A DNA stretch of 15,661 nt from an uncultured Rickettsiales bacterium. Its GTDB lineage: Bacteria > Pseudomonadota > Alphaproteobacteria > Rickettsiales > UBA998. A program made the translations under genes and the position numbers. Below the pieces are notes generated by a model. The model saw only the letters and a program-made list of their open reading frames with translations. It had not been told where the DNA came from and searched no databases. The DNA is taken from contig CALJMC010000041.1 of assembly GCA_937982385.1 (NCBI GenBank), positions 1 to 15,661 on the forward strand, given 5' to 3'. Positions within the stretch are counted from its first letter, which is position 1. The number at the start of each line of letters is the position of its first letter. Below are positions 14,478 through 15,661 of the stretch, piece by piece.

Positions 14478-14753
14478 GGAGGTGCTTTTGTATTGTCCGT
14501 CTGCCTCGAATCCATAAAATTCAATTTCGTCATTCACAAACTTGTAAAAAAGTTCGTCAACCGGGCCTTTTTTAAGGTTGCCTAGATTGAAGTTGAAACA
14601 GTCATTGTAATTCACCTTCACATCACAAAATGTGAAGCGCTTATAACTATCAATTACTGGAGGTGTGCCTAGGCCAATCCATTGCAACGCTTCATAGAGT
14701 GAGGCGTATTCTTTAAGCGTCAGTTCTTTGCCGTGTAGGTTTATTGTGTTCAT
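14466..14753 (-). CDS. Hypothetical protein coupled to the tyrosine recombinase
   Basis: The 95-residue protein begins MNTINLHGKELTLKEYASLY and has no motif that I recognise. It is rich in aromatic residues (KRFTFCDVKVNYNDCFNFNL, then DEIEFYGFEADG), which suggests a small compact soluble fold. Its ATG overlaps the recombinase stop in the sequence ATGA, so translation is coupled to that gene. The tight coupling argues that the two were transferred together, and that this could be an accessory protein of the same mobile element, for example an excision or regulatory protein; that function is only an inference. Confidence 0.6.
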   Translation of the reverse strand: MNTINLHGKELTLKEYASLYEALQWIGLGTPPVIDSYKRFTFCDVKVNYNDCFNFNLGNLKKGPVDELFYKFVNDEIEFYGFEADGQYKSTSLSL

Positions 14754-15295
14754 GAGAATATCTTCTCATTCATGGATGCAACGACCTTGCTTGTGTGTGC
14801 TTCAGAGAGGTGGGCGTAACGCTTTACCATCTGCAATGTCTTATGGCCTAGAATGTCTGCTATTTCTGCGAGTGATGCCCCATTCATTGCTAAGTATGAT
14901 GCTGCGCTGTGTCTGAGGTCATGAAAGCGGAAATCTTCTATTTGAGCCTTCTTACGCGCGTTTTCAAAAGCTGTGCGAATATGAGCGGGTTTATCTCCTG
15001 CGCGATTAGGGAATAACAACTTAGTATCAAGCCGTCTTACTTTTGAGTGCTGTATGATGATGTCTTTGGCATGTCCTACTAATGGAAGTACGCGCCGTTC
15101 ACCATTTTTTGTATCATGCAGAGTGATTACACTGCGTTTCATATCCACTACATCCCAAGTGAGATTTAACAATTCTCCGTATCGCGCGCCCGTAGATAAG
15201 GCTAATACGGCCATTGGGTACAAATAAGGGCTTAGGGTGTTGGCTTGGCATACACTCAAGAATTTCTCGCGTTCATCATCTGAGAGAACTTCAAG
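14750..15295 (-). pseudogene. Tyrosine recombinase (phage-type integrase), catalytic domain only
   Basis: The frame holds a complete C-terminal catalytic domain: the first Arg in LSTGARYGELL, Lys in HDTKNGERR, the HDLRH box, His in LGHKT and the nucleophilic Tyr in MVKRYAHLS. The similarity begins at LEVLSDDEREKFL, which is the normal junction between the core-binding and catalytic domains, and immediately upstream is an in-frame TAG (15296-15298). Beyond it no frame looks like the core-binding domain. About 180-200 N-terminal residues are therefore missing, and without them the enzyme cannot bind its core site normally. A TTG at 15259 could still start a shorter product. The break is consistent with deletion or rearrangement that also joined the serpin-like fragment nearby. 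The gene ends in an ATGA overlap with the following one. Confidence 0.85.
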
Positions 15296-15390
15296 CTATG
15301 TGAGGAGTGGTAAACCATCTGTAGATGGCGTTAGTGCAGGTAGAGATGTGAAAAGTAGGAGCACTGAAAATTATTTTCAAAATATTATAT

Positions 15391-15661
15391 CTACTCTTTT
15401 TTGCGCTGTACAGCGGGACTTTTGCCGTGAATATGTGCATTTGAACTAGTGATGCGTGAGTTTGTTTGTTCATCAACCCAATCAGATATTTGCTGAACAG
15501 AAGGCTTGGGAATATTTTCAAACCTCGCTTGGGTGAATGAATCATTGATATAGGCTTTTAAGTTTGTTGCCACCTCGTGTGAGAATTTTCTGCTTAATTT
15601 AGGGTTTGCCGTACTAGCTAGGTCTTTCTCGCCCAAACCTTCGCCTAATTCAGTGACGGAC
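15391..15661 (-). CDS. Serpin-like protein fragment, partial at the right edge
   Basis: The frame enters from the right edge and ends at a TAG, giving 89 visible residues. The segment FENIPKPSVQQISDWVDEQT followed by NSRIT matches the well-known central motif of serpins (an F, then about a dozen residues, then IN-x-WV-x3-T-x2-RI), and KLSRKFSHEVATNLKAYIND before it fits the preceding helix. Serpins are protease inhibitors that trap their target by a large conformational change. After RIT the similarity ends within about five residues and the frame terminates, so the reactive-centre half is missing. The N-terminal half lies outside the window. Serpins are rare in proteobacteria. I judge the match good but short; an unrelated helical protein is possible. 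Next to it is the truncated recombinase, which suggests a rearranged junction. Confidence 0.45.
   Translation of the reverse strand, partial: SVTELGEGLGEKDLASTANPKLSRKFSHEVATNLKAYINDSFTQARFENIPKPSVQQISDWVDEQTNSRITSSNAHIHGKSPAVQRKKE

Noticed and set aside
15299..15390. Continuation of the serpin in another frame (TNAIYRWFTTP resembles the serpin NAIYF block)
   Set aside because: It is in a different frame, about 20 residues too far from the WV motif, and lacks the residues between NAIY and the Trp. Probably coincidence, though a frameshifted remnant cannot be excluded.

Overview
The window looks like chromosomal DNA of a flagellated Gram-negative bacterium, most likely an alphaproteobacterium of moderate GC content. 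The evidence is a P-ring gene (flgI, which implies an outer membrane), a short FlgJ that has only the rod-binding domain, an FtsK of alphaproteobacterial size, and dispersed palindromic repeats with GTCA/TGAC ends. A finer placement (for example near Micavibrionales or another lineage outside the classical Rhizobiales and Caulobacterales) is a guess.

Layout. 1-2314: a partial membrane protein gene and a flagellin lysine-N-methylase (fliB), both on the minus strand, then a Sel1-repeat protein on the plus strand. 2353-9038: a minus-strand flagellar operon in the order flgI - flgJ - flgN - flgK - flgL - fliW. It begins at a well-formed sigma-54 promoter (GG-N10-GC) upstream of flgI and ends at a bidirectional terminator. 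8960-9589: a 630-base non-classical interval with two cloverleaf-like palindromic repeats. Between them lies a small, heavily structured transcription unit with a strong Shine-Dalgarno, a 30-codon isoleucine-rich hydrophobic ORF and a strong terminator. 9590-11926: ftsK. 12070-13615: a pseudopilin gene and a prolyl-4-hydroxylase-like gene, divergently arranged. 13723-14118: an orphan rod-type flagellar protein. 14119-15661: a scar-like region with no gene for about 350 bases, a 95-residue unknown protein translationally coupled to a tyrosine recombinase that has lost its N-terminus, and at the right edge a fragment that resembles the middle of a serpin.

How the parts fit. FlgI and FlgJ build the P ring and rod, FlgN chaperones the hook-junction proteins FlgK and FlgL, and FliW is in other bacteria the CsrA/flagellin homeostasis factor. 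FliB then methylates flagellin lysines. No csrA, flagellin, flaF or flbT gene is in the window. The most unusual items are the structured 30-codon mini-gene between the two repeats, the serpin-like fragment beside the broken integrase, and the greatly enlarged FlgK.
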